Source of the DNA: JABMMZ01 sp040403495
Lineage (GTDB): Bacteria > Bacteroidota > Bacteroidia > NS11-12g > UBA955
Assembly (NCBI GenBank): GCA_040403495.1
Contig: JBBAKM010000011.1
Coordinates: forward strand, 1-64,000
DNA: 64,000 nt
Direction: 5' to 3'
The position numbers were made by a program, and so were the translations under genes. The notes beneath the pieces were generated by a model that had not been told where the DNA came from, did no database searches, and was given only the letters and a program-made list of their open reading frames with translations. This document shows positions 34,867-43,173 of this stretch, piece by piece. The first letter of the stretch is position 1, and each line of letters opens with the position of its first letter.

Positions 34867-34902
34867 AAATTGTTATTTGAAAAGTTGAATTATATGCGAA
34901 TT

Positions 34903-34952
34903 AAATTAAACAATTTAAATTAAACAATTTAAATTAAACAATTTAAATTAAA
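34903..34952. repeat. 14-bp AT-rich tandem repeat
   Basis: The unit AAATTAAACAATTT is repeated exactly three times (34903, 34917, 34931) plus eight bases of a fourth. It lies 37 bp upstream of the lipoprotein start, in the promoter region of that gene, and could change promoter geometry when copy number varies. Confidence 0.85.
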
Positions 34953-35003
34953 TTATTTTTGTAAACCAACTGATTTTGAGTGTATTATAAATTTGTATTC
35001 TGT

Positions 35004-35044
35004 GTCACCCATTTCACGTGACTAGGCTCAGCCTAATGGGTGAC
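35004..35044. repeat. Branched palindrome with perfect 10-bp outer stem
   Basis: The outer arms GTCACCCATT and AATGGGTGAC pair perfectly and enclose the self-palindrome TCACGTGA and a hairpin TAGGC-TCA-GCCTA, a three-way-junction-like shape. A related version at 35320-35351 keeps the TCACGTGA and ACTAGGC-TCA-GCCTAGT parts. No T-run follows, so this is not an obvious terminator. Confidence 0.75.
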
Positions 35045-35097
35045 TAAACAACTAAACAACTAAACACCCTTCGAGAACCTCAGGGTGACAAACCAAT

Positions 35098-35152
35098 TCA
35101 ACAATTAAACAACTCTTTCGCATTCGCTGATGTTATTTCGGCAATTTCATTG
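35098..35152 (-). pseudogene. Orphan 3' end of tatD
   Basis: Bases 35116-35152 are identical over 37 bp to 35380-35416, the last coding part of the intact tatD gene. On the minus strand the stub encodes NEIAEITSANAK and continues with its own ending ELFNC and stop at 35098-35100. The intact gene ends LLFHC. The stub ending is as good a TatD C-terminus as the intact one, so it may be the ancestral end displaced by the insert at 35153-35379. Confidence 0.75.
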
Positions 35153-35153
35153 T

Positions 35154-35223
35154 GCCGTTGTTGGTGTTATCACCAACAACAAGAAAAGAAATTGGAGTTG
35201 TTGGTGATAACACCAACAACGGC
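35154..35223. repeat. Nested palindrome module, copy 2
   Basis: The two 27-bp arms (35154-35180 and 35197-35223) are exact reverse complements across a 16-nt A-rich spacer, and each arm contains the palindrome GTTGTTGGTG/CACCAACAAC with a 4-nt loop. The left arm and spacer match copy 1 almost base for base. Confidence 0.85.
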
Positions 35224-35361
35224 TATAACAATTAAGCAACTAAACAATCACGCTGCACGGCGTGAAACCATTCAACAACTAAACAAATAAACAACTAAAC
35301 AAATAAACACCCTTCGAGACGTTTCCTCACGTGACTAGGCTCAGCCTAGTGGGTGACAAAC
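35224..35361. repeat. AACAACTAAAC-type low-complexity and palindromic repeats
   Basis: The stretch between the palindrome and tatD contains short AACAACTAAAC/AACAAATAAAC repeats, a second copy of CACGCTGCACGGCGTG (35249-35264), CACCCTTCGAGA and the ACTAGGC-TCA-GCCTAGT hairpin. Similar AACAACTAAAC runs occur at 35042-35067. The DNA between 34867 and 35361 (495 bp) has no gene beyond these repeats and the tatD stub. Confidence 0.7.
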
Positions 35362-36129
35362 TCAACAATGAAACAAAAGTTTCGCATTCGCTGATGTTAT
35401 TTCGGCAATTTCATTGATGTTCATTTCATAAGTATCTGCCACTTTTTGAGCTATGAGCGGAATATAACTGCTTTCATTTCTTTTGCCACGGTGCGGTGTG
35501 GGAGGTAAGTAGGGAGAATCGGTTTCAAATACTAAATCCTGTGGTTTAAAGTTTTTTAATATTTCAGGCAATGTGCTGTTTTTGTAAGTTACGACCCCAC
35601 CAATGCCCAACTTAAATCCAAGTTTTGTGATTTCTTTTCCCTCTTCCACTGAGCCAGAAAAACAATGAAAAACACCTTTTGGACATTGTTTCATCGATTT
35701 GAGTATTTGAATGGTTTCGTAGGTAGCACTTCGGGTGTGAATAGAAACAGCTAATTGATAGTCGACAGCCCATTCACATTGTGTTAAAAACGCTTCAGCT
35801 TGAATTTGTTGGGTTGACTTGTCCCAATACAAATCCATTCCAATTTCGCCAATTCCATAATACTTGTATCCCGATTCTAGTTCTGATTTGATGATTTCCA
35901 AATCCTGTTTCGTGTTTTCATTGACAGAACAAGGGTGAATGCCAATCATCGGAAAACAGTGGTTGGGAAAGCGTTCTGCACATGCCTTCATGGCGCCAAT
36001 ACTTTCAATATCAATATTGGGTAAAAGCATTTTTTGGACATTTAATTGCTTGGCTCTTTCAATCACCAATTCTATGTCATCATTGAATTCTTCGGCAAAT
36101 AAATGCGTGTGTGTGTCTATAAAAACCAT
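35362..36129 (-). CDS. tatD: TatD-family metal-dependent DNase/hydrolase
   Basis: This 255-residue TIM-barrel protein has the metal-binding start DTHTHLF, the GEIGMDLYWDK segment, SIHTRSA, FHCFSGSVEEG and FETDSPYLPPTPHRGKRNE of the TatD family. Members cleave DNA or act in DNA repair and quality control. Its ATG overlaps the enoyl-CoA hydratase stop by one base, so the pair is one transcript. The last residues (LLFHC) differ from the orphan 3' copy located about 260 bp downstream, suggesting that the end was replaced by recombination. Confidence 0.93.
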   Translation of the reverse strand: MVFIDTHTHLFAEEFNDDIELVIERAKQLNVQKMLLPNIDIESIGAMKACAERFPNHCFPMIGIHPCSVNENTKQDLEIIKSELESGYKYYGIGEIGMDLYWDKSTQQIQAEAFLTQCEWAVDYQLAVSIHTRSATYETIQILKSMKQCPKGVFHCFSGSVEEGKEITKLGFKLGIGGVVTYKNSTLPEILKNFKPQDLVFETDSPYLPPTPHRGKRNESSYIPLIAQKVADTYEMNINEIAEITSANAKLLFHC

Positions 36130-36899
36130 TAGTTCCAGCTTAATTTTTCTTTGTTCAAAAAGGCGTTAATTCCTTTTTTGCAATCATTACTTGAACGCGC
36201 TTTGGCGTTTGCCTCAGCGGCCATATTCAGTTGTTCGTTCAATGTTTTCCCTTTTATATCTGATAACAATTGTTTGGTAATTTGAATAGAATCTGCCGAA
36301 ACTGTTTTTACTAACTTGCTTGCCAATTCATTAACCACCGTTGAAATAGTTTCTTTGTCGGCAATAGCAGTTATGAGTTGCATGTTTAATGCTTGTTCGG
36401 CGGTAAAAATATCACCTGTTAACAGCATTTTTTTAGCTCTATTTTCTCCGATTTTGGCACTCAAAAACACAGAAACTATGGCAGGAATAAAGCCAATTTT
36501 TACTTCGGTGTAAGCAAAACTCGATTCAGGGGTTGCATAACTAAAATCGCACAAACTAACCAAACCACAACCGCCTGCAAAAGCGGCACCTTCCACTTGT
36601 GCTATGGTAATTTTAGGAAAGGCATCCAATGCTTTGAACATTTCCATTAGTGAGGTAGAATCTTCTAGGTTTTGTTCGTAACTATTGCTTTGCAATGTTT
36701 TTAAATAAGATAAATCTGCACCAGCACAAAAGGCTTCACCATTGGCTTTTATAATGAGCACCTTGCAATTTTCATCGTCTTTGAGTTGAATTAATGCTTG
36801 GTGAATTGCTTGAGCCATTTGATGGTCTAAAGCATTTCTCTTTTCAGGACGATTCAGTGTTACAGTCGCTATTTTATTTTCTATATGACATTCAATCAT
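36129..36899 (-). CDS. Enoyl-CoA hydratase/isomerase family protein
   Basis: This 256-residue crotonase-fold protein contains TVTLNRPEKRNALD, the first oxyanion-hole segment GEAFCAGADLSYL and the second, QVEGAAFAGGCGLVSLCDF. The position of the usual catalytic Glu is filled in SFAYTEVKIGF. The pattern is close to methylglutaconyl-CoA hydratases of leucine breakdown, but the substrate cannot be decided from sequence alone. It is coupled to tatD downstream. Confidence 0.85.
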   Translation of the reverse strand: MIECHIENKIATVTLNRPEKRNALDHQMAQAIHQALIQLKDDENCKVLIIKANGEAFCAGADLSYLKTLQSNSYEQNLEDSTSLMEMFKALDAFPKITIAQVEGAAFAGGCGLVSLCDFSYATPESSFAYTEVKIGFIPAIVSVFLSAKIGENRAKKMLLTGDIFTAEQALNMQLITAIADKETISTVVNELASKLVKTVSADSIQITKQLLSDIKGKTLNEQLNMAAEANAKARSSNDCKKGINAFLNKEKLSWN

Positions 36900-36947
36900 A
36901 CAGCAAAAATAATGATTTGTTTTTACGATTGGTTTGTAAACTTTAAT

Positions 36948-36979
36948 TTGTTTAATCCCTTCTATATGGATTATCTTTG
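36948..36979 (+). promoter_or_regulatory. Bacteroidota-type promoter
   Basis: TTG at 36948-36950 and TATCTTTG at 36972-36979 have a 21-bp spacer. The predicted start near 36986 places transcription after the TTG at 36977, supporting ATG 37001 as the true translation start of the next gene. Confidence 0.6.
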
Positions 36980-37000
36980 AGCCTTAATATTTCTAAAACA

Positions 37001-37909
37001 ATGAAAAAAATAGTATTTATTTTATGTAGTTTATTCTTTGTAACTGCCATTCAATCACAATCTCATTTAATTAAATTTAATTTTAAAAAGGGAGCAGAAT
37101 ACAAACAAAATCTGAATTCAACCATGCAAATTACCCAAGAGGTAAGTGGGCAAGAAATGCGAATTAATATGGGTATTAAGGCCACCACAACATTTAAAGT
37201 TACCAAAGCAAAGGATACAACGTACGAAATGGATGTTACTTATTCAAACATGTCTATGTCTATGCAAATGGCAGGTCAACCTACTTCTCCTGCAGTGGAA
37301 GATTTGATGGGAAAATTGTTGAAACCAATTGAGGGTAAATCTTTTCAAATGACTTTGTCATCTTCCGGAAGAATTATATCAATCAGAAATTTAGAGCAAT
37401 TATTTAATCAACTTTTTGACAGTGTACCATCTTTAAGCCAAGACCAAAAAGAACAATTTAAAGCTCAAATTAGTCAAGCTTATGGTGAGGAATCTTTCAA
37501 GAGTTCTTTCAAAGTTTCTACTTCGGTTTTCCCCAATTATGCAGTACAAAAAGGGGATCAATGGACCATTCACAACACATTAGTATCAAACTATTCCTTT
37601 GACGTTAATTCACAATTTCAATTAACCGATATTGACGATAACTTTTATTACATCAAATCAAAATCAACGTTAAATACCATCAATCAAACAGATACTTCTT
37701 TTAAGGAAGTTAATGGCGTTTCTGTAAGGGTAGTGCTCAACGGGAATTCTGATTCTGAAATTAAATTGGACAGAAAAACAGGTTGGATTATCGAATGTTC
37801 AACCAAGCAAACATTACAAGGTAGTACAGAAATTAAAGAAACCGAACAGTTTAAAGGAGGAATGAAAATTCCACTTAAAATGACCCAAACTACTACGATT
37901 AAAAGTTAA
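37001..37909 (+). CDS. Secreted DUF6263-like protein
   Basis: The start at 37001 gives the signal peptide MKKIVFILCSLFFVTAIQSQ and about 302 residues. The body (KFNFKKGAEYKQNLNSTM, VEDLMGKLLKPIEGKSF, SSGRIISIRNLEQLF, RKTGWIIECSTKQTL) is the pattern seen in DUF6263 proteins, probably periplasmic and beta-rich. The function is unknown. It is a single-gene unit with its own promoter, located upstream of der. Confidence 0.65.
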   Translation: MKKIVFILCSLFFVTAIQSQSHLIKFNFKKGAEYKQNLNSTMQITQEVSGQEMRINMGIKATTTFKVTKAKDTTYEMDVTYSNMSMSMQMAGQPTSPAVEDLMGKLLKPIEGKSFQMTLSSSGRIISIRNLEQLFNQLFDSVPSLSQDQKEQFKAQISQAYGEESFKSSFKVSTSVFPNYAVQKGDQWTIHNTLVSNYSFDVNSQFQLTDIDDNFYYIKSKSTLNTINQTDTSFKEVNGVSVRVVLNGNSDSEIKLDRKTGWIIECSTKQTLQGSTEIKETEQFKGGMKIPLKMTQTTTIKS

Positions 37910-38027
37910 TTCGTCCTGTAGCTTAATAGTTGCAATTTGCCACTTTTAGCCCTTGTTAATTTTTGATTTTGGAGTAGCGTTGTACTGATTTTAAACCAGC
38001 TATAGCCAAAAATCTCTTTAAATTACC

Positions 38028-38035
38028 TAAATTTG
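38028..38035 (+). promoter_or_regulatory. Candidate -7 element for der
   Basis: TAAATTTG matches TAnnTTTG and ends 7 bp before the der ATG. A transcript starting about 7 nt downstream would be leaderless. The -33 element is not clear. Confidence 0.45.
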
Positions 38036-38042
38036 CGCCCAC

Positions 38043-39362
38043 ATGTCAAGAATTGTAGCTATAGTAGGGAGACCAAACGTTGGAAAATCAACATTATTTA
38101 ATCGATTAATAGGTGAACGAAAAGCCATTGTTGACGATTTAAGCGGCGTAACCCGTGACAGACATTATGGGGAATGTGAGTGGAATGGGGAAACATTTAA
38201 TGTAATAGACACCGGTGGTTATGTTAGTGACAGTAAAGATATCTTTGAAGCTGCGATAAGAGACCAAGTTAAAATAGCAATTGAAGAGTCAAACCTTTTG
38301 TTATTTATGGTGGATGTTACTACCGATGTAACTGATTTGGATAGTCAGTTTGCTAGTATTTTAAGAAAATCAAAAAAGCCAGTTATTGTAGTCGTTAACA
38401 AAGTTGATACGCACGACAAAATCAATGATGCGGCTGTTTTTTATACATTTGGATTCGAGAATTTATTTACCATTTCTTCTGCCACAGGTTCAGGAACAGG
38501 GGAATTATTGGATAAAATAGTGGAATTATTGCCCGAAGATAAGGGAGGTGATTTCCAAGACGAATCGGTTGAAAATTTACCTAAAATTGCGATTGTTGGT
38601 CGTCCAAATGTTGGAAAATCATCTTTTGTAAATGCTTTAGTTGGATACAACAGAAACATAGTAACCGACATTGCAGGAACTACCAGAGATTCTATTCACA
38701 CCAGATACAATGCTTTTGACAAAGATTTAATTTTGATAGATACCGCCGGTATTAGAAAAAAATCTAAAGTCGAGGAAAATATCGAGTTTTACTCTGTAAT
38801 GAGAAGTATCAAAGCCATTGAAAATTGTGATGTTTGTATCTTAATGTTAGATGCCAATAATGGAATTGAGTCGCAAGACATGAACTTACTCCAATTGGCA
38901 CACAGATGTGGTAAAGGGATTGTCGTGTTGGTGAACAAGTGGGATTTGTACGAAAAAGAAACCAATACTGCTAAGGAGTATGAAGAACACATGAAAGAAA
39001 GAACGGCTCCTTTTAAAGATTATCCAGTTCTGTTTATCAGTGCACTTAACAAACAGCGTATTTATCAGTCATTAGAAACCGCTTTGGCTGTTTATGATAA
39101 CTTGTCTAATAAAGTAAAAACATCTAAACTCAATGATATTCTATTGCCTATTGTTCATGCTACACCACCTCCGGGAACAAAAGGAAAAACAATTTCGATA
39201 AAATACATACAACAATTGCCATCAAAAGCAGTGTGTTTTGCCTTTTTCTGTAACTTACCTCAATACATTTCTGAATCATACAAAAGATTCTTGGAAAACA
39301 AATTGCGTGAAAACTTCAATTTTAAAGGAGTTCCAATCAAGATTTTCTTAAGGAAGAAATAA
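38043..39362 (+). CDS. der: Ribosome biogenesis GTPase Der (EngA)
   Basis: This 439-residue protein has two tandem GTPase domains: the first P-loop GRPNVGKST with G3 DTGGY, then the second P-loop GRPNVGKSS with G3 DTAGI and G4 NKWD. A C-terminal KH-like domain (TPPPGTKGKTISIKYIQQLP and CFAFFCNLP) follows. This is the usual Der length and order. It acts in maturation of the 50S subunit. Confidence 0.97.
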   Translation: MSRIVAIVGRPNVGKSTLFNRLIGERKAIVDDLSGVTRDRHYGECEWNGETFNVIDTGGYVSDSKDIFEAAIRDQVKIAIEESNLLLFMVDVTTDVTDLDSQFASILRKSKKPVIVVVNKVDTHDKINDAAVFYTFGFENLFTISSATGSGTGELLDKIVELLPEDKGGDFQDESVENLPKIAIVGRPNVGKSSFVNALVGYNRNIVTDIAGTTRDSIHTRYNAFDKDLILIDTAGIRKKSKVEENIEFYSVMRSIKAIENCDVCILMLDANNGIESQDMNLLQLAHRCGKGIVVLVNKWDLYEKETNTAKEYEEHMKERTAPFKDYPVLFISALNKQRIYQSLETALAVYDNLSNKVKTSKLNDILLPIVHATPPPGTKGKTISIKYIQQLPSKAVCFAFFCNLPQYISESYKRFLENKLRENFNFKGVPIKIFLRKK

Positions 39363-39395
39363 AAATCAAGTCAATATTTTATTAATTATTATACC

Positions 39396-39587
39396 ATGAA
39401 AAAATTAATTATTTTAAGTTTATTAGCATTTTTTGCCGTTTCATGTGGTTCATCTGCTCCCGAAATTAATGAGGAAGAAGAGCAATTAAGAGAACAAAAT
39501 GACAGCATTATCAAGGATAGAAATCAAGAAATTTTAGATTCACTTGAACGCGCTTTGGAAGCTCAAGAAGAAGATTCATTAAGTTGA
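39396..39587 (+). CDS. 63-residue lipoprotein with acidic helical tail
   Basis: It has a signal peptide and lipobox (MKKLIILSLLAFFAVSC), then a highly charged, coiled-coil-like tail of about 45 residues (EINEEEEQLREQNDSIIKD, ILDSLERALEAQEEDSLS). No domain is known. It lies 33 bp after der on the same strand. Confidence 0.65.
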   Translation: MKKLIILSLLAFFAVSCGSSAPEINEEEEQLREQNDSIIKDRNQEILDSLERALEAQEEDSLS

Positions 39588-39626
39588 GTTAATCTATTGT
39601 AAATCAATAATTATCAACTTAGATAA

Positions 39627-40277
39627 ATGAACTTTTTATCTCATTATTTTTTTCATCAACAAGACAGTTATCATTTTAACTTTGGCTTAGTTTTGCCCGA
39701 CTTAGTTCGACATTTTAGCAAAACCCATTTAAGCTTGTTGCCCGATTACAATCACCCGCACAAAAATGAGATTAAAAATGGCAGTCATTATCATTTTCAG
39801 GGAGATAAATTGTTTCATCAGTCCGATTTTTTCAACGAAATGACCTTGGTTTTAAAGGAAAAGTTAGATGAAAAGGCACAATGGCCCCGAAAATGGTTTT
39901 TGAATCATTTGCTTATCGAAATGACCCTCGACCGTGCTTTAATGGAAGAGTATCCCGACTTGTGTCAACAGTTTTACAGTGATTTATCCAAGGTGGAAGA
40001 CGATTTGATTCACTCTTTTTTGATAGATTCAGGCGTTACAAACACAAGTGATTTTATTGAAAAGCACAAACGCTTTGTCAATTTTCCATTTATTTTTGAT
40101 TACTTGCACAATGAAAAATTAATTTATGCGTTAGGCATGGTGTATAAAAGAGTTGGGATTCACTATGAATGGCAGTCGCAAGACCATGATTTGTTACAGA
40201 ATGCATTGCCAGAAATAATAGAAATTGCCAAGAATAGTATACACGACGTAAAAAAAAATGTGAGTATAACAACGTAA
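39627..40277 (+). CDS. Putative AcpH-like (acyl carrier protein phosphodiesterase) family protein
   Basis: This 216-residue protein opens with MNFLSHYFFHQQDSYHFNFG and LVLPDLVRHF, similar to the MNFLAHL...GxxxxD start of AcpH proteins, followed by GSHYHFQGDKLFHQSDFF and HLLIEMTLDRAL where AcpH carries metal-binding His and Asp residues. AcpH removes the phosphopantetheine arm from acyl carrier protein. The similarity is weak, and this may be a divergent metal-dependent hydrolase of the same superfamily. Confidence 0.5.
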   Translation: MNFLSHYFFHQQDSYHFNFGLVLPDLVRHFSKTHLSLLPDYNHPHKNEIKNGSHYHFQGDKLFHQSDFFNEMTLVLKEKLDEKAQWPRKWFLNHLLIEMTLDRALMEEYPDLCQQFYSDLSKVEDDLIHSFLIDSGVTNTSDFIEKHKRFVNFPFIFDYLHNEKLIYALGMVYKRVGIHYEWQSQDHDLLQNALPEIIEIAKNSIHDVKKNVSITT

Positions 40278-40307
40278 TATTGAAAAAATAATAGAAATTT
40301 GCAACAA

Positions 40308-41426
40308 ATGACACGTTTTAAAATAATCCTTGGTGTAAGCTTAATGTTAAACATTGGCCAAATAGTTGGTCAAAATGCGACCAAGTATAGCAACGAGTTT
40401 TTACAAATAGGAGTGGGGGCGCGTTCTTTAGGAATGGGAGGAGTAAGTGTAGCATCTGCCAATGACGTATATGCTGGCTATTGGAATCCTGCAGGACTTA
40501 CAAGTATTGATGACAATGCACAAGTTTCATTGATGCACGCTTCATACTTTGCCGGAATTGCCAATTATGACTATGGCGCTTGGGCAAGTAAAATAAGTGA
40601 TAAAAGTGCGTTAGGGATTAGTTTAATAAGATTTGGAGTGGATGGTATTGCCAATACCTTCGATTTAATCAGGAATGGTGAAATAGATTACACAAGAGTT
40701 TCTTCATTTAACACTTCCGATTTTGCTTTTATATTGTCCTATGCTCAAAACGAAAAAATTAAGAACTACAAACATTTAGACTTTTCTTGGGGGGGTAATC
40801 TTAAAATCATCAGAAGAAAAATTGGTCCATTTGCCAAAGCAACAGGATTTGGATTGGATGCAGGTTTTAAATTGAAAAGCGAAAAAAGGGGCAATTGGTC
40901 AGCCGGGGTTGTAATCAGAGACGTTACTTCTACTTTCAATAGTTGGAGATACACCTTTACCGATGCACAAAAGGATATTTTAGCCTCTACTCAAAATGTC
41001 ATTCCTCAAAATACACTAGAAATTACATTGCCGCGTTTAATTGCTGGTTTTGCCAAAACTTGGGATTATAAAAACTGGGAATTTGTGACAGAATTGAATG
41101 CGCAATTTACATTAGATGGTAAGCGTAACACATTGGTAAAAAGCAATTTTATCAGTATTGACCCTAATTTGGGTGGCGAAGTATTGTATAATATTAGTGA
41201 AAATAACAAAGTATTTTTTAGAACAGGGTTTAATAATTACCAAACCTATACCAACAAAAATGGTAAAAAAGTAGCATCAATAATGCCCAATGTTGGTGTT
41301 GGTGTTCAGTTAGGAGGTTTTACAATAGACTATGCTTTAACAAACCTGAGTGCATTGTCAGGCAATGGACCAGCCTTGTACAGTAATATTATCTCCCTAA
41401 AACTTGGGATTAATAAAAATAACTAA
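40308..41426 (+). CDS. PorV/PorQ-like outer membrane protein
   Basis: The ATG at 40308 is preferred over the TTG at 40299. The roughly 372-residue protein has a signal peptide ending near IVGQ and the typical opening YSNEFLQIGVGARSLGMGGVS, then NDVYAGYWNPAGLT, characteristic of FadL-fold PorV and PorQ shuttle proteins of the T9SS and their UPF0164 relatives. With four T9SS cargo proteins in the window a role in that system is attractive, but other members of the fold have unrelated roles. Confidence 0.75.
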   Translation: MTRFKIILGVSLMLNIGQIVGQNATKYSNEFLQIGVGARSLGMGGVSVASANDVYAGYWNPAGLTSIDDNAQVSLMHASYFAGIANYDYGAWASKISDKSALGISLIRFGVDGIANTFDLIRNGEIDYTRVSSFNTSDFAFILSYAQNEKIKNYKHLDFSWGGNLKIIRRKIGPFAKATGFGLDAGFKLKSEKRGNWSAGVVIRDVTSTFNSWRYTFTDAQKDILASTQNVIPQNTLEITLPRLIAGFAKTWDYKNWEFVTELNAQFTLDGKRNTLVKSNFISIDPNLGGEVLYNISENNKVFFRTGFNNYQTYTNKNGKKVASIMPNVGVGVQLGGFTIDYALTNLSALSGNGPALYSNIISLKLGINKNN

Positions 41427-41500
41427 GAAAGTTTCTTTCTTTTCGCATTTATGTAGAATTGCATTGGCTTAAAGGTTTTATTTATATACCTTTGTAGTCC

Positions 41501-41806
41501 ATGTCTTTTCAATCATTTATTGACAAATTAAAACAAAGATGGCACGTTACATCCACGCTACAAGTGGTTATTATTCTAATCGTTTTTTCAATTACAGGTT
41601 CATCAATAATAGTTGTAAAAAGGCTGTTTGGAATAGATGCAGAGACTGATATCATTACCCGAATTTTATTTTACATTGGGGTATTCCCAATCTATAATTT
41701 ATTACTATTGATGTATGGCTTTGTTTTCGGTCAATTCAAGTTCTTTTTTGAGTTTGAGAAACGATTTTTTAAACGAATCATTGGTTTATTTGTTAAAAAG
41801 AAATGA
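41501..41806 (+). CDS. Small DUF6787-like membrane protein
   Basis: This 101-residue protein has two membrane helices (about 20-40 and 58-82) and a basic C-terminus. The QRWHVTSTLQVVIILIVFSI and GSSIIVVKRLFGI segments fit the DUF6787 group found upstream of mrp in Bacteroidota. It overlaps mrp by 4 bp (ATGA), so it is translationally coupled to iron-sulfur carrier genes. Confidence 0.6.
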   Translation: MSFQSFIDKLKQRWHVTSTLQVVIILIVFSITGSSIIVVKRLFGIDAETDIITRILFYIGVFPIYNLLLLMYGFVFGQFKFFFEFEKRFFKRIIGLFVKKK

Positions 41807-42861
41807 GCAATACCATTCAAGAAATAGATGTTTTAAATGCGCTGCGTTATGTAGATGATCCCGATTTAAACAAAGACATAGTTACCCTAGGCATGGTTAG
41901 GAATGTAGCTATTGAAGGTAAAAATATTTCCTTCAGTGTTGTGCTTACTACACCTGCATGTCCCATGAAGGAGATGATAGAAAATGCCTGTAGAAACGCA
42001 ATTTCTCACTTTATAAGTTCAGACATCAACGTACAAATAGAAATGACCTCAGATGTGAGTGTCAATAAAAAATCCAATGATTTTTTACCAAATGTGAAGA
42101 ATATTATTGCGGTTGGAAGCGGAAAGGGTGGTGTAGGAAAATCAACGGTTGCAGCCGGTATTGCATCGGTTTTAAACCATTCGGGTGCTAAAGTTGGTTT
42201 ATTAGATGCCGATATTTATGGTCCTTCGGTTCCGTTGTTATTTGGGGTGCAAAATCACGAAATAGACATAGAAGAAAGAAACGGTAAAGAGTATATGAAA
42301 CCCGTGTTGGTTCATGGAATCGAGCTGTTTTCAATCGGTTTTTTATCTAAACCAAATGAAGCTGTTGTGTGGCGTGGTCCAATGGTTTCACAAGCTTTGA
42401 AGCAATTTATTTCAGGCGTAAGTTGGGGCGATTTGGATTACCTAATCATTGATTTACCTCCGGGTACAGGGGATGTGCAAATTACCATGACTCAAACTTT
42501 GCCTTTGACAGGTGCAGTAATAGTTTCTACTCCGCAAAAATTAGCTTTGGCCGATGCCAGAAAAGCCTGTGCCATGTTCAATATGCCTTCTGTTAATGTC
42601 CCTATTTTAGGGATTGTAGAAAACATGTCCTTTTTTACTCCCGATGATGCCCCCGATAAAAAGTATTACATTTTTGGTAATCATGGTGTTACTGAACTTG
42701 CCAATGAATTTAACACAAAAGTGCTAGGTCAATTGCCAATTATTCCTTCAGTAATGGATGATGGAGATTCAGGGAAATTAATAAATGATAAAAATATTCG
42801 ATTTTTTTCTGAAATTGCAGGCCAATTGGTTCGTGCAATTGCAATAAATAATAGTAAGTAA
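41803..42861 (+). CDS. Mrp/NBP35-family Fe-S cluster carrier ATPase
   Basis: This 352-residue protein has an N-terminal MIP18/DUF59 domain (VDDPDLNKDIVTLGMVRNV, TTPACPMKEMI) and a C-terminal P-loop ATPase (GSGKGGVGKST, 105-115; DADIYGPSVP; DLPPGTGDVQ). The proteins carry and deliver Fe-S clusters. The usual CxxC near the C-terminus is not present in the segment seen, so cluster binding may rely on other residues. nfu follows after 7 bp, a functional pairing. Confidence 0.92.
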   Translation: MSNTIQEIDVLNALRYVDDPDLNKDIVTLGMVRNVAIEGKNISFSVVLTTPACPMKEMIENACRNAISHFISSDINVQIEMTSDVSVNKKSNDFLPNVKNIIAVGSGKGGVGKSTVAAGIASVLNHSGAKVGLLDADIYGPSVPLLFGVQNHEIDIEERNGKEYMKPVLVHGIELFSIGFLSKPNEAVVWRGPMVSQALKQFISGVSWGDLDYLIIDLPPGTGDVQITMTQTLPLTGAVIVSTPQKLALADARKACAMFNMPSVNVPILGIVENMSFFTPDDAPDKKYYIFGNHGVTELANEFNTKVLGQLPIIPSVMDDGDSGKLINDKNIRFFSEIAGQLVRAIAINNSK

Positions 42862-42868
42862 ATACAGA

Positions 42869-43099
42869 ATGGATAAATTAAATACAGTAGAGGAAGCGTT
42901 AAATTCTATTCGCCCGTTTTTGAAAATGGATGGTGGTGACGTTTCTTTGGTTGCCATTGATGACGATAATGTTGTAAAAATTAAGTTGTTAGGTAATTGT
43001 AGAAGTTGTGACATGAGTCACATGACTATGAAAGCAGGTATTGAAGAAGCCATTAGAAAAGTATTTCCTGAATTGAAAAATGTAGTGGCGGTTGATTAG
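42869..43099 (+). CDS. NifU C-terminal domain (Nfu-type) Fe-S scaffold protein
   Basis: This 76-residue stand-alone Nfu domain has the cluster ligands as CRSC within KLLGNCRSCDMSHMTMKAGI, preceded by IRPFLKMDGGDVSLV. It carries or assembles an Fe-S cluster. It lies 7 bp after mrp in the same transcript. Confidence 0.93.
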   Translation: MDKLNTVEEALNSIRPFLKMDGGDVSLVAIDDDNVVKIKLLGNCRSCDMSHMTMKAGIEEAIRKVFPELKNVVAVD

Positions 43100-43173
43100 T
43101 AAACTCGATTAAAATTGTAAAATTTATAGTAGTTAACCATTTACAAGTAATAGCTGTTATTCTTGTAAATTTT

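Noticed and set aside
34388..34888. 166-codon open frame on the plus strand
   Set aside because: It is antisense to the small lipoprotein gene, which has a proper signal peptide, lipobox and terminator; the plus-strand frame lacks any domain.
37911..37935. tRNA-like start (CCTGTAGCTTAATAGTT)
   Set aside because: No matching acceptor, anticodon or T-arm follows; no cloverleaf can be drawn.
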